Positions 15,788 to 22,901 of a DNA stretch of 39,746 nucleotides are shown here, piece by piece. Under the pieces are notes generated by a model that saw only the letters and a list, made by a program, of their open reading frames with translations, was not told where the DNA came from and searched no databases. Position numbers and translations under genes: made by a program. The stretch is from an uncultured Collinsella sp. (GTDB lineage Bacteria; Actinomycetota; Coriobacteriia; Coriobacteriales; Coriobacteriaceae), in NCBI GenBank assembly GCA_900542235.1, contig UQNB01000006.1, positions 1 through 39,746 on the forward strand, in the 5' to 3' direction. Each line of letters starts with the position of its first letter. The first letter of the stretch is position 1.

Positions 15788-16072
15788 CTAGCCCAGAACC
15801 TCTACCTCGACAGCAGTGTCGAGGCGAGCGGCCAGTGCACGGGCGAGCGTGCGAATGGACTTGATGGTACGGCCACGACGGCCGATGACCTTAGCGACGT
15901 CATCCTCGGCGACCGAAACCTCAATCGTAGAGGCGTCGTCACCATCGATGACCTCAAGGCTCACGGAATCCGGGTCGTCGACGATCTGAACAACGAGATA
16001 TTCGACGAGATCGGCGATGCGATCTGAGAGCATTGCCTCACCCTCGAGCTGTGCAGCGTCAACCTCAGGCAC
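15788..16072 (-). CDS. khpA: KhpA family RNA-binding KH protein
   Basis: Small single-KH-domain RNA-binding protein (former YlqC/UPF0109). In Firmicutes it forms a dimer or a KhpA-KhpB pair acting on small RNAs and cell growth. The GxxG loop appears as VIGRRGRTIKSI. The preceding LVEYLVVQIVDDPDSVSLEV is the family N-terminus. I start at the GTG at 16072 because GAGGAG, part of the rpsP end, lies six bases upstream; an ATG at 16033 giving 81 residues, closer to the usual length, is the alternative. It lies between rpsP and rimM, its usual place. Confidence 0.93.
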   Translation of the reverse strand: MPEVDAAQLEGEAMLSDRIADLVEYLVVQIVDDPDSVSLEVIDGDDASTIEVSVAEDDVAKVIGRRGRTIKSIRTLARALAARLDTAVEVEVLG

Positions 16073-16075
16073 GAT

Positions 16076-16417
16076 TTACTCCTCGGCGCCCTCAGCGGCC
16101 TCAGCGGCAGCCTTAGCGGCCTCGGCCTCTTTGGCGAGCTGCTTCTTGGACTTCTTGACGACGGTCTCGGTCTTCTCGCCCTCGTTGGCGGCCTTGACCA
16201 GAGCGGCGACGGCGTCGGTGAGCTGAGCGCCCTTGGACTGCCAGTCGGCGATCTTCTCGAGGTCGAGGTTGATGGTCTTGGGGGCGGTCATCGGGTTGTA
16301 GCGGCCAACCTCCTCGATGATACGACCGTCACGCGGGGCGCGGGAATCGGCGACGACGACACGGTAGTACGGACGCTTCTTAGCGCCGTGACGAGCAAGG
16401 CGAATCTTGACTGCCAA
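16076..16417 (-). CDS. rpsP: 30S ribosomal protein S16
   Basis: Small-subunit ribosomal protein S16. The opening AVKIRLARHGAKKRPYYRVV and ADSRAPRDGRIIEEVGRYNPM are diagnostic. The C-terminus carries an alanine- and lysine-rich tail of about 35 residues beyond the core. The start is the TTG at 16417, read as methionine, with GGAGGAG six bases upstream; the longer frame to 16453 has no ribosome site and would add unrelated residues. Length is 113 residues. It is the first gene of the khpA-rimM-trmD-lepB operon. Confidence 0.96.
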   Translation of the reverse strand: MAVKIRLARHGAKKRPYYRVVVADSRAPRDGRIIEEVGRYNPMTAPKTINLDLEKIADWQSKGAQLTDAVAALVKAANEGEKTETVVKKSKKQLAKEAEAAKAAAEAAEGAEE

Positions 16418-16473
16418 AGGAAACTCCTCCAACCAAGCAGCTTTAGGCTGCAACTACAAACAAACAGTTGAAC

Positions 16474-16502
16474 ATAATACGCCATCGACGCGGGCAGGTG
16501 AA
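16474..16502 (-). promoter_or_regulatory. possible rpsP operon promoter
   Basis: On the minus strand TATTAT (16474-16479) lies 17 bp after TTCACC (16497-16502), about 55 bp before the rpsP start. A second candidate further upstream pairs TTGCAA with TAAGAT at a 16-bp spacing. I cannot decide between them. Confidence 0.4.
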
Positions 16503-16606
16503 GTCCGTGAGACCAACTTCTTCGGTGTAGTCGAGGGCAAATCCATATCTTAGACAAGAATTCGGGATTTGCAAGCACATACACGCGCCCCACATGAGCT
16601 GCGCGG

Positions 16607-16612
16607 TATACT
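16607..16612 (+). promoter_or_regulatory. possible dinB -10 element
   Basis: TATACT on the plus strand, 6 nt before an ATG at 16619. Transcription would begin at about that ATG, leaving a leader of about 40 nt before the better-supported ATG at 16658. No good -35 element is visible at 16-18 bp. Confidence 0.4.
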
Positions 16613-16657
16613 CATGACATGGAAAGACGCGAACATACATACGGTTATGAGGATGCC

Positions 16658-17872
16658 ATGGGCGTCACGCCGCCTCCCTGGACGGGTCCGGCGGTGGGCC
16701 TCATGGACCTCGATGCGTTTTTTGCGAGCGTGGAGATGCTCGATCATCCCGAATGGCGCGGAAAGCCACTCATCGTGGGCGGAGACGCCGATTCGCGTGG
16801 CGTCGTGTCCACGTGTTCGTATGAGGCGCGGCGCTTTGGCGTGCACTCTGCCATGGCCTCGGCCGAGGCGCGGCGCTTGTGCCCGCAAGCCATTTGGACA
16901 CACGGGCACTTTGACCGATACCGCGAGGTGAGCGCGCAGGTCATGGCGATTCTCGCCGAGGAGACGCCGCGCGTGGAGCGCGTATCCATCGACGAAGCCT
17001 TTATCGATATCACACCGGGTCGCTTTGCGCCCGAAGACCCGCTGCTGGTTGCGCGGCGTATAAGCGACCGCGTGGCAGGGCTGGGAGTGACCTGCTCCAT
17101 TGGCGTGGGCTGCAACAAGACGGTCGCAAAAATCGCAAGCGAGCGGGATAAGCCGTTTGGGCTGACCATCGTGCGCCCCGGAACCGAGCAGCGCTTTTTG
17201 GCCGCGCTGCCGGTATCTGCCATGAGTGGCATCGGGCGCTCGGCCGAGGAGCGACTGCGCCGCATGCGCATCTACACCCTCGGCGAGCTATCACGTGCAC
17301 CGGAATCCACCTTGGCCTCTATTTTTGGCGTCAACGGCGAACGCATGCGCCAGCGTGCGCTGGGACTCGAAATCTCCGAAGTCACGAGTCTCGATGAAGA
17401 GCGCGAGGTCAAGTCGGTCAGCAATGAACGCACCTTTGCTAAAGATTTGACTGAGCGTGGGGATATTGAGGCGGCGATTGCGCTGCTGGGCGAGTCAGTG
17501 GGACGCCGTCTGCGCCGTCAGGGACTAACAGGCGCCACGGTAACGCTCAAGCTCAAGTATTCGTATGGAAACGGTCGCTCGGCACAGCGCCGGCTGCCTC
17601 ATCCGACCGACGATGAGAACATCTTCGTGGCGGTTGCACTCGAACTGCTCGGCAACATCTGGCAGGAAGGAATGCACGTTCGCTTAGCAGGCATCGGCAT
17701 GAGCGACTTCGACCACCAAGGCGGCATCCAGACCGACCTGTTCTGCGAGATCGATGACCGCGGAGCCCAATCCAGCGACCGACGCGACCTCTCCGTCGCC
17801 ATCGACGCCGTCCGAGACAAATTCGGTGACACCGCCCTATCCTTCGGCCGCCAATCCCGCTTCAACGATTAA
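16658..17872 (+). CDS. dinB: DNA polymerase IV (Y-family)
   Basis: Error-prone translesion polymerase. From the chosen start, the first catalytic aspartate is D17 in LMDLDAFFASVE, with steric-gate aromatic F22; the second acidic pair is D112-E113 in VSIDEAFID. GIGCNKTVAKIAS-like (IGVGCNKTVAKIAS) and SGIGRSAEERL helix-hairpin-helix segments follow, then the little-finger domain. QTDLF near the C-terminus fits the sliding-clamp binding motif QxxLF. I prefer the ATG at 16658 (GAGG five bases upstream, 404 residues) over the ATG at 16619, which has no ribosome site and would be nearly leaderless. It is one of only two plus-strand genes. I see no LexA-type site next to it. Confidence 0.94.
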   Translation: MGVTPPPWTGPAVGLMDLDAFFASVEMLDHPEWRGKPLIVGGDADSRGVVSTCSYEARRFGVHSAMASAEARRLCPQAIWTHGHFDRYREVSAQVMAILAEETPRVERVSIDEAFIDITPGRFAPEDPLLVARRISDRVAGLGVTCSIGVGCNKTVAKIASERDKPFGLTIVRPGTEQRFLAALPVSAMSGIGRSAEERLRRMRIYTLGELSRAPESTLASIFGVNGERMRQRALGLEISEVTSLDEEREVKSVSNERTFAKDLTERGDIEAAIALLGESVGRRLRRQGLTGATVTLKLKYSYGNGRSAQRRLPHPTDDENIFVAVALELLGNIWQEGMHVRLAGIGMSDFDHQGGIQTDLFCEIDDRGAQSSDRRDLSVAIDAVRDKFGDTALSFGRQSRFND

Positions 17873-17907
17873 CCGCCTTTGGGCAAAAAGAAAGCCGGGC
17901 AGCTGCG

Positions 17908-17942
17908 AATGATTATTCTAGGACGGGGATTTTTTAATCATT
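17908..17942 (-). repeat. REP-like palindrome, copy B
   Basis: A 35-bp palindrome with perfect 7-bp arms AATGATT and AATCATT, and the core ATCCCCGTCC read on the minus strand. It is inverted relative to copy C and matches it at 29 of 35 positions. It begins 7 nt past the RAYT stop codon and lies between the convergent dinB and RAYT genes, where it may also act as a terminator because a T-run follows the core on the plus strand. Confidence 0.88.
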
Positions 17943-17949
17943 TGGAGCG

Positions 17950-18690
17950 TCATTTCGCCCTTTGAATGATATTGGTCCCAATTCCCGTCAGACGCGAAAT
18001 CTGGTCAATCGTAAACCCCCGATGCCTCAACACTGCCAGAAGACGATTTCGCTCTGATTTCGGCAAAGTTTTAAGCTGATAAGGCTCATGAGGAGCCAAA
18101 AGAGCCCGGGCAACTTCCAGCGCATCCATATCGGAGATATGCTTACCTTCGGGCATAAAATAGGGATTAGGCTTGCCGTCGGTACTCGAAAGATAAAACG
18201 CTTCCGTACCCCCAAACAGATTGAGAATACCTTCACAATCACAAATTTCGGGATGAGAGAAATACTCATGGAAGCTGCTCCAGCGATACAGAGGAGCAGA
18301 AGAAATACCTGCTTTTGCAGGATTGTCGTGTATGTATCGGACGCAACGGAGCAGCTGTTTGTCGTCAGAAATGATCACACTCTTGAATCGTTCCTGGAAC
18401 ACCGGTCCGCGGCGACCGGTTTTTTGATTGAAGTGTTTCGCATATGCCGTATCAATCTCATGCATAGCAACGCTCATCTGATTATCGAGATCATCAAATA
18501 GCAGGTGAACATGATTGTCCATGAGGCACCAGGCAAGAAGACGAATATGAGCGGACGTAAATCGTCTGTTCAATAGATTGAGAAAATAAAGGCGATCGTC
18601 ATCGTCTTCGAAGATCAGCTGGCCAGCACAGCCCTTGAGCATGACGTGATAATGGCCGAGTTCGGACAACGCACGGGCAACACGAGTCAT
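17950..18690 (-). CDS. REP-associated tyrosine transposase (RAYT, IS200-like Y1 transposase)
   Basis: Single-domain HUH (Y1) transposase of the RAYT type, which cuts single-stranded DNA near repetitive palindromes. The HUH motif is H60-V-H62 in LMDNHVHLL and the likely nucleophile is Y119 in RCVRYIHDNPAKAG. The GRRGPVFQERFKSV segment between them is typical. The last 35 residues (SERNRLLAVLRHRGFTIDQI and on) look like a helix-turn-helix tail. The ATG at 18690 has GGGAGG six bases upstream, giving 246 residues; an ORF extending to 18795 runs through the terminator and is not used. No frameshift is present and all key residues are intact. Palindromes B and C bracket it. Confidence 0.92.
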   Translation of the reverse strand: MTRVARALSELGHYHVMLKGCAGQLIFEDDDDRLYFLNLLNRRFTSAHIRLLAWCLMDNHVHLLFDDLDNQMSVAMHEIDTAYAKHFNQKTGRRGPVFQERFKSVIISDDKQLLRCVRYIHDNPAKAGISSAPLYRWSSFHEYFSHPEICDCEGILNLFGGTEAFYLSSTDGKPNPYFMPEGKHISDMDALEVARALLAPHEPYQLKTLPKSERNRLLAVLRHRGFTIDQISRLTGIGTNIIQRAK

Positions 18691-18740
18691 CGAAACCCTC
18701 CCTTCCAAGGATGCAGTAGTCACAGCATACAAAAGGAAAG

Positions 18741-18783
18741 GAAGAAAAGGGCCGAACCGCCCAACAAAGGTGAGCGGTTCGGC
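18741..18783 (-). terminator. intrinsic terminator after rsfS, upstream of RAYT
   Basis: A perfect 10-bp stem (GCCGAACCGC with GCGGTTCGGC, 13-base loop) followed on the minus strand by CCTTTTCTTCC. It would end the rplU-to-rsfS transcript and insulate the RAYT gene from it. Confidence 0.75.
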
Positions 18784-18793
18784 AAACGGTAGC

Positions 18794-18828
18794 AATGATT
18801 ATTTTATCCCCGTCCCAGAAAAATCATT
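18794..18828 (+). repeat. REP-like palindrome, copy C
   Basis: A 35-bp palindrome with arms AATGATT and AATCATT around the core ATCCCCGTCC on the plus strand. It lies about 100 bp upstream of the RAYT start codon, and its last base (18828) is the final base of the rsfS TAA stop. It matches the distant copy A at 30 of 35 positions. Confidence 0.88.
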
Positions 18829-19283
18829 TAGAGGAGGTTGAGGGGGAGCTGGGGGGCGTCTCCCCAGAGCTTCTCGAGGCGGTAGAACTCGCGGGCTTCG
18901 GGAGTGAAGACGTGGACGACAACCGAACCGTAGTCCATGAGCATCCAGGTCTTCTGCTCGCGGCCCTCGATGGAGAACGGATGCTCGCCGCAAGCCTCGG
19001 CGACCTTCTCCTCGATCTCGTCGACGATAGAATCGACCTGGCGGTTGTTGGCACCGGTGGCAAGCACAAAGTAGTCGCACACATCGGAAAGCTCGGTCAG
19101 GTCGAGCACCTGAACGTCCTCGCCCTTCTTGTCGTAGGCGGCCTGCGCGGCGGCGCGGGCGACATCCTCGGCGGCGACACCGCTCGCGGACAGCGAGGCG
19201 GCAGTGCGGTCGGACGTGGCGACGAAGCTCTTGTGCTCCACACCTTCAAGAATCTGCTCGTCGGTCATGGTCTCGTCGGCCAT
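18828..19283 (-). CDS. rsfS: ribosome silencing factor RsfS
   Basis: Binds L14 and blocks joining of ribosomal subunits during starvation. The family core is LTELSDVCDYFVLATGANNRQV followed by EGREQKTWMLMDYGSVVVHVF and the REFYRLEKLWGDAP end. At 151 residues it carries an alanine-rich N-terminus of about 40 residues before the usual AA..AAYDKKGEDV helix. The ATG at 19283 has GAGG six bases upstream. It follows yqeK by about 27 nt. Its stop codon abuts REP copy C. Confidence 0.95.
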   Translation of the reverse strand: MADETMTDEQILEGVEHKSFVATSDRTAASLSASGVAAEDVARAAAQAAYDKKGEDVQVLDLTELSDVCDYFVLATGANNRQVDSIVDEIEEKVAEACGEHPFSIEGREQKTWMLMDYGSVVVHVFTPEAREFYRLEKLWGDAPQLPLNLL

Positions 19284-19310
19284 GGAATACCTCTTTCTAG
19301 ACAGCCCGAG

Positions 19311-19919
19311 CTAGCGCAGCTGGGCGTAATGGTTGTAAATCGTAATAGCCGTGGGATAAAGATAACGCCCGGACTGGATCACATAGACCAGACCCTGCGC
19401 AAAACAGGAGAAGAACAACTCGTCGAGCGAGGACTTCCCCACCATCTTGCGCAGCGCATGGGCATAGTCACCGTGACGGTTGGGCTCGATGGCATCCGCC
19501 ACAAAGACCACCATATCGAGCGGCGTCATGTCGCAGGCACCCACGGTGTGACGGTCGACAGCCTGAAAGACCGCCGACGACAGCTCGGGAAAGAGCTGCG
19601 GAAGCTCATAGGCGGCAACCGGGCCATGCAAAAGCGGCGTCGCGGCAGACGGAGAGCCGGCAATCTTAATGCCGTAATGCAGAGCGCGCGTGACCAGCTC
19701 GTCGTCGGAGAGCACCTTGTCCCAGTCATGGATCAGGCCGGCGGCAGCGGCATCAAAGCGGTCAACGCCGTAGACCTCGGCCAGATGAAGTGCGGTCTCG
19801 GCAACACCCAGCGAATGCACATAGCGCTTGCGCTTATCCTTCATGCGAACATCGAGCAGCTCTTGAATGCGCTTGAGCAGCGCGCGCTCATCGCCCTCAA
19901 ACTGATCCTCTACCGACAA
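19311..19919 (-). CDS. yqeK: YqeK family HD-domain hydrolase (probable symmetrical Ap4A hydrolase)
   Basis: HD-superfamily phosphohydrolase; YqeK enzymes of Firmicutes split diadenosine tetraphosphate. The metal-binding residues appear as RYVHSLGVAE (H35), GLIHDWDK (H64, D65), LLHGPVAA and AVDRHTVG. The protein has 202 residues. The start is TTG at 19919 with GGGGG six bases upstream; no ATG lies at the right place. It lies between nadD and rsfS, its standard neighbourhood, 12 nt after the nadD stop. Confidence 0.92.
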   Translation of the reverse strand: MSVEDQFEGDERALLKRIQELLDVRMKDKRKRYVHSLGVAETALHLAEVYGVDRFDAAAAGLIHDWDKVLSDDELVTRALHYGIKIAGSPSAATPLLHGPVAAYELPQLFPELSSAVFQAVDRHTVGACDMTPLDMVVFVADAIEPNRHGDYAHALRKMVGKSSLDELFFSCFAQGLVYVIQSGRYLYPTAITIYNHYAQLR

Positions 19920-19931
19920 CGTAGACCCCCA

Positions 19932-20609
19932 TCACTCAAAATCTTCTTGGCCCAAATCGGCATATAGCCTGCGTTTGCGAATGTAGCCGAGCACGGACTC
20001 GCTCGTAAGATAGCGCACGCTCATGCCGCGGGCAACTCGCTTACGAATGTTCGTCGAGCTGATCGCCAGCGCCGGAATCTGAATATAGCGCACGTCGAAC
20101 GGCAGTCCCGACTCTTTGATTCGGGCACGCGCCGTATCGATATCAAAGCCCGGTCGCGTCGCAGCAATAAAGGTGGCAAGCTCAGCGATTCGTTCGGCAT
20201 CATGCCAGGTCACAATATCGATAATCGCGTCGGCGCCCGTAATAAAGTAGAGCTTTACCTGCGGCGGGTAAAAGTCGCGAAGGGCATGAAGCGTATCGGC
20301 CGTATAGGTTACGCCCGGACGGTCGATCTCGAACCGGCTCGCCAAAAAGGCCGGGTTCGCGGCGGTGGCGAGGACCGTCATGGCGTAACGGTCCTCGGCA
20401 GGCGTCACCGGCTTGTCAAGCTTAAAGGCAGGAGAGCCCGCCGGCATAAAGAGCACAGCGTCCAAATCGAGCGACTCGCGCGCCTGCTCGGCGGTCACCA
20501 GGTGCCCGTAATGGATGGGATCAAAGGTGCCACCCATAATGCCGAGCCTAAACTCCTGCCCGTCCTCTAGAGGAAGCTCGGGCAGACCGATTCCACCGCG
20601 CAGCGACAT
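19932..20609 (-). CDS. nadD: nicotinate-nucleotide adenylyltransferase
   Basis: Makes deamido-NAD from nicotinate mononucleotide and ATP in NAD synthesis. The nucleotidyltransferase motifs are GIMGGTFDPIHYGHL (HxGH type) and the C-terminal ISSTNIRKR. The protein has 225 residues with an N-terminal lead of about 20 residues before the core. The ATG at 20609 is 3 nt past the obg stop, with GGAGG-like sequence in the obg end about eleven bases away, so translation is probably coupled to obg. Confidence 0.95.
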   Translation of the reverse strand: MSLRGGIGLPELPLEDGQEFRLGIMGGTFDPIHYGHLVTAEQARESLDLDAVLFMPAGSPAFKLDKPVTPAEDRYAMTVLATAANPAFLASRFEIDRPGVTYTADTLHALRDFYPPQVKLYFITGADAIIDIVTWHDAERIAELATFIAATRPGFDIDTARARIKESGLPFDVRYIQIPALAISSTNIRKRVARGMSVRYLTSESVLGYIRKRRLYADLGQEDFE

Positions 20610-20612
20610 GGC

Positions 20613-22079
20613 TTACTCGCCCTCCGAGGTCTCGGTATCGCCCGCGGCATCCGCCGCATCGACAACCTCGACGCCCTCATCCGCAGCATCGGCCACGTCA
20701 ATGGCTTCAACGGCAACGTCCTCGCCAGCATCCTCGAGCTCCTCGTACTCCGAGAAGTCCTCGGCGCCCTCAAAGTCAAAGGCGCGCTGGCAAATGCGGA
20801 CCTCGTCGCCCGCACGGCAACCGGCCTTCTCGAGCGCGTCGTCAACACCCATACGCGCAAACTTATGCTGCAGGTAAATGACGGCTTCCTCGTTTTCCCA
20901 GTCGGTCTGGATGACCATGCGCTCGATGGCACGACCGACCACGCGGAAGGCACCGGGCTCTTCTTGGACAATGCGGAACCGCTTCTCGCGCTGCAGACGG
21001 CGGCGCTCCCACTCCTCGTCGCGCAGATCGACCGGCTCATCAGAGACCGACAGCTCGGCGCGAAGCTTAGCCACCTGCTCGCCCACGGCAAGCATCAGCG
21101 TGTTGAGACCGGCGCCCGTCACGGCGGACACGGCAAAGAACATATGGCCATCGTCAAGCGCGGCGCGTTTGAGGTCGGCAATCTTGTCAGCCGTGCCCGG
21201 CGCATCGCACTTGTTGGCGACAACGATCTGCGGACGCTCCGAAAGCTCGGCGCCATACTGCTCGAGCTCGCGGTTGATGATGCGATAGTCCTCAACCGGA
21301 TCGCGATCCTCAAAACCGCCCGTCATGTCGACGACATGCATGATCAGGGCCGTACGCTCAATGTGGCGCAGGAACTGGTGACCCAGGCCCTTGCCCTCGC
21401 TCGCGCCCTCGATGAGACCGGGGACGTCGGCAACGACGTAAGAATATTCGCCGGCACGCACCATGCCGAGGTTCGGCACGAGCGTAGTAAACGGGTAGTC
21501 GGCAATCTTGGGACGGGCGGCACTCATGCGCGCAATGAGCGATGACTTACCCACCGAGGGAAAGCCCACGAGCGCGGCATCGGCCATGAGTTTCATCTCG
21601 AGCTCAATCCAGTGCTCCTCGGCCGGCTCGCCCAGCTGAGCGAACGCGGGCGCGCGGCGCACCGACGTCACAAAGTGGGTATTGCCCAGACCGCCGGCGC
21701 CACCGGGCGCCACGACAACGCGCTCGCCGTCGTGCACAAGATCGGCAATCTCGAACATCGGGGTCTGCGTCTCGGGGTCGAGCTCACGCACCACGGTACC
21801 CATGGGGACCTTGAGAATCAGGTCCTCGCCGCTCTTACCGTTACGACGGGCACCCTGCCCGTGCGTGCCGCGCTCGGCGCGGAAGTGATGCTTAAAGCGG
21901 TAATCAATCAACGAAGACAGCTGAGCATCGGCCTGGATGACGACATTGCCGCCACGACCGCCGTCGCCGCCATCGGGGCCGCCCTTGGGGACAAATGCCT
22001 CGCGCCTAAACGACATGCATCCGGCTCCGCCGTCGCCGCCGCAAACGTTAATGCGGCTGATATCGGTGAACTGTGACAA
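20613..22079 (-). CDS. obg: GTPase Obg/CgtA
   Basis: Ribosome-associated GTPase needed for 50S maturation and linked to stringent control. The glycine-rich Obg fold (VCGGDGGAGCMSFRREAFVPKGGPDGGDGG region) is followed by the G domain: GFPSVGKSSL, DVPGLIEGAS, NKCD and SAVTG. A C-terminal OCT domain (about 375-435) is followed by a strongly acidic tail of about 50 residues rich in D, E and A. At 488 residues it is longer than the E. coli protein because of these. The TTG start at 22079 has AGGAGG eight bases upstream. A terminator-like hairpin ends just before that ribosome site. Confidence 0.95.
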   Translation of the reverse strand: MSQFTDISRINVCGGDGGAGCMSFRREAFVPKGGPDGGDGGRGGNVVIQADAQLSSLIDYRFKHHFRAERGTHGQGARRNGKSGEDLILKVPMGTVVRELDPETQTPMFEIADLVHDGERVVVAPGGAGGLGNTHFVTSVRRAPAFAQLGEPAEEHWIELEMKLMADAALVGFPSVGKSSLIARMSAARPKIADYPFTTLVPNLGMVRAGEYSYVVADVPGLIEGASEGKGLGHQFLRHIERTALIMHVVDMTGGFEDRDPVEDYRIINRELEQYGAELSERPQIVVANKCDAPGTADKIADLKRAALDDGHMFFAVSAVTGAGLNTLMLAVGEQVAKLRAELSVSDEPVDLRDEEWERRRLQREKRFRIVQEEPGAFRVVGRAIERMVIQTDWENEEAVIYLQHKFARMGVDDALEKAGCRAGDEVRICQRAFDFEGAEDFSEYEELEDAGEDVAVEAIDVADAADEGVEVVDAADAAGDTETSEGE

Positions 22080-22095
22080 CAGAATCGCCTCCTAC

Positions 22096-22138
22096 AAAAA
22101 GAGGGAGACCCTTGAATCCTAAAACTCAAGTGCCTCCC
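22096..22138 (-). terminator. terminator-like hairpin between rpmA and obg
   Basis: On the minus strand a 13-bp imperfect stem (GGGAG, G-U, one A-G mismatch, then CTTGA; partner TCAAGGGTCTCCC) with a ten-base loop is followed by TCTTTTTG. The obg Shine-Dalgarno begins only four bases further. Expression of obg, nadD, yqeK and rsfS must pass this hairpin unless an internal promoter exists. Confidence 0.75.
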
Positions 22139-22164
22139 ACATATAGTGCTCTATGAAGGGTGAA

Positions 22165-22422
22165 TTACGCGTTCGCGAGCGGGCGTACGCTGACCCTGTG
22201 CTTGATACCCTTGTGGAACTCAACGGTACCGTCGACCAGCGCGAACAGCGTGTCGTCCTTACCACGGCCAACGTTCTCACCCGGGTGGATGTGCGTGCCG
22301 TGCTGACGGACGAGAATCGTGCCCGTGGTTACCGTCTGGCCGGCATAGCGCTTCGTGCCAAGGCGCTGACCGCGGGAGTCACGGCCATTACGGGAGGAAC
22401 CGAGTCCTTTTTTGTGTGCCAT
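22165..22422 (-). CDS. rpmA: 50S ribosomal protein L27
   Basis: Large-subunit protein near the peptidyl-transferase centre. The 85-residue sequence is unmistakable: MAHKKGLGSSRNGRDS, GQRLGTKRYAGQ, VRQHGTHIHPGENVGRGKDDTLFA. The N-terminus starts directly with MAHKKG, without the cleavable extension found in many Firmicutes L27 proteins. It lies 33 nt after rplU. Confidence 0.97.
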   Translation of the reverse strand: MAHKKGLGSSRNGRDSRGQRLGTKRYAGQTVTTGTILVRQHGTHIHPGENVGRGKDDTLFALVDGTVEFHKGIKHRVSVRPLANA

Positions 22423-22455
22423 TGTGTATACCTACTCTTTCGTTACGAGTGTAAT

Positions 22456-22830
22456 CTACTCGGCGACGGGAGCCTCGGCAACAGCCTCAGCCTCTGCCTT
22501 GACAGCCTTCTTGGCGCGGGAGGTAGCCTGAACCTTCACGATCTTCAGCTTGGTGAGCTGCTGACGGTGACCCTTCAGACGACGATAGCGCTTGCGCTTG
22601 TGGAACTTGAAGACCAGCTGCTTCTCACCCTTGAACTGCTCAACGATCTGAGCGGTAACCTTGGCCTTGGCCAGCTTGTCGGGATCGGTGACGATCTTCT
22701 TACCATCGTTGAGGAAGATAACCGGCAGGGTGACCTTGTCGCCCTCATTGCCCTCGATCTTCTCGACGGTGATGACATCGTCGGTGGCGACCTTGTACTG
22801 CTTGCCGCCCGTGTTAACGATTGCGTACAT
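22456..22830 (-). CDS. rplU: 50S ribosomal protein L21
   Basis: Ribosomal protein L21. MYAIVNTGGKQYKV, the KFHKRKRYRRLKGHRQQ basic stretch and the central VIFLNDGKKI region identify it. It has a C-terminal alanine-rich tail of about 20 residues beyond the core. The ATG at 22830 has AAGGG nine bases upstream and matches the family start; a start seven codons earlier would add unrelated residues. It opens the rplU-rpmA-obg-nadD-yqeK-rsfS run. Confidence 0.97.
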   Translation of the reverse strand: MYAIVNTGGKQYKVATDDVITVEKIEGNEGDKVTLPVIFLNDGKKIVTDPDKLAKAKVTAQIVEQFKGEKQLVFKFHKRKRYRRLKGHRQQLTKLKIVKVQATSRAKKAVKAEAEAVAEAPVAE

Positions 22831-22872
22831 GTTTACTTGCCCTTCATGCATCAGTTAGTGCAACAGCCGAAT

Positions 22873-22901
22873 ATAGTAGCAGGCGAAAATACCCCCGTCA
22901 A
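22873..22901 (-). promoter_or_regulatory. rplU promoter
   Basis: TTGACG (22896-22901) and TACTAT (22873-22878) are spaced by 17 bp on the minus strand, about 43 bp before rplU. The TGA stop codon of the upstream gene (22898-22900) lies inside the -35 hexamer. This is one of the two best promoters in the window. Confidence 0.75.

Larger units (their letters stand above)
17908..18828 (-). mobile_element. RAYT gene with flanking inverted REP palindromes
   Basis: A 921-bp unit made of the transposase gene and two 35-bp palindromes in opposite orientation at its edges, with a hairpin terminator inside the right edge. It differs from an ordinary insertion sequence because the end repeats are themselves palindromes and a further solitary copy lies elsewhere. 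This matches the organisation of RAYT/REP systems. Whether the whole unit still moves is unknown; I see no target-site duplication. Confidence 0.7.

Noticed and set aside
16619..16657. Leaderless dinB translation from ATG 16619
   Set aside because: It is possible from the TATACT position, but the ATG at 16658 has a proper ribosome site and fits the family length, so it is preferred.
16621..16660. LexA-like box next to dinB (CGAACATAC...ACGGTT)
   Set aside because: The half-sites CGAAC and GTTCG are not both present and the spacing is wrong for the Gram-positive LexA operator. I do not claim SOS control.
17908..18828. Ordinary insertion sequence with terminal inverted repeats
   Set aside because: The end repeats are themselves palindromes, a solitary copy lies elsewhere, no target duplication is visible, and the protein is a Y1 enzyme, which does not use terminal inverted repeats.
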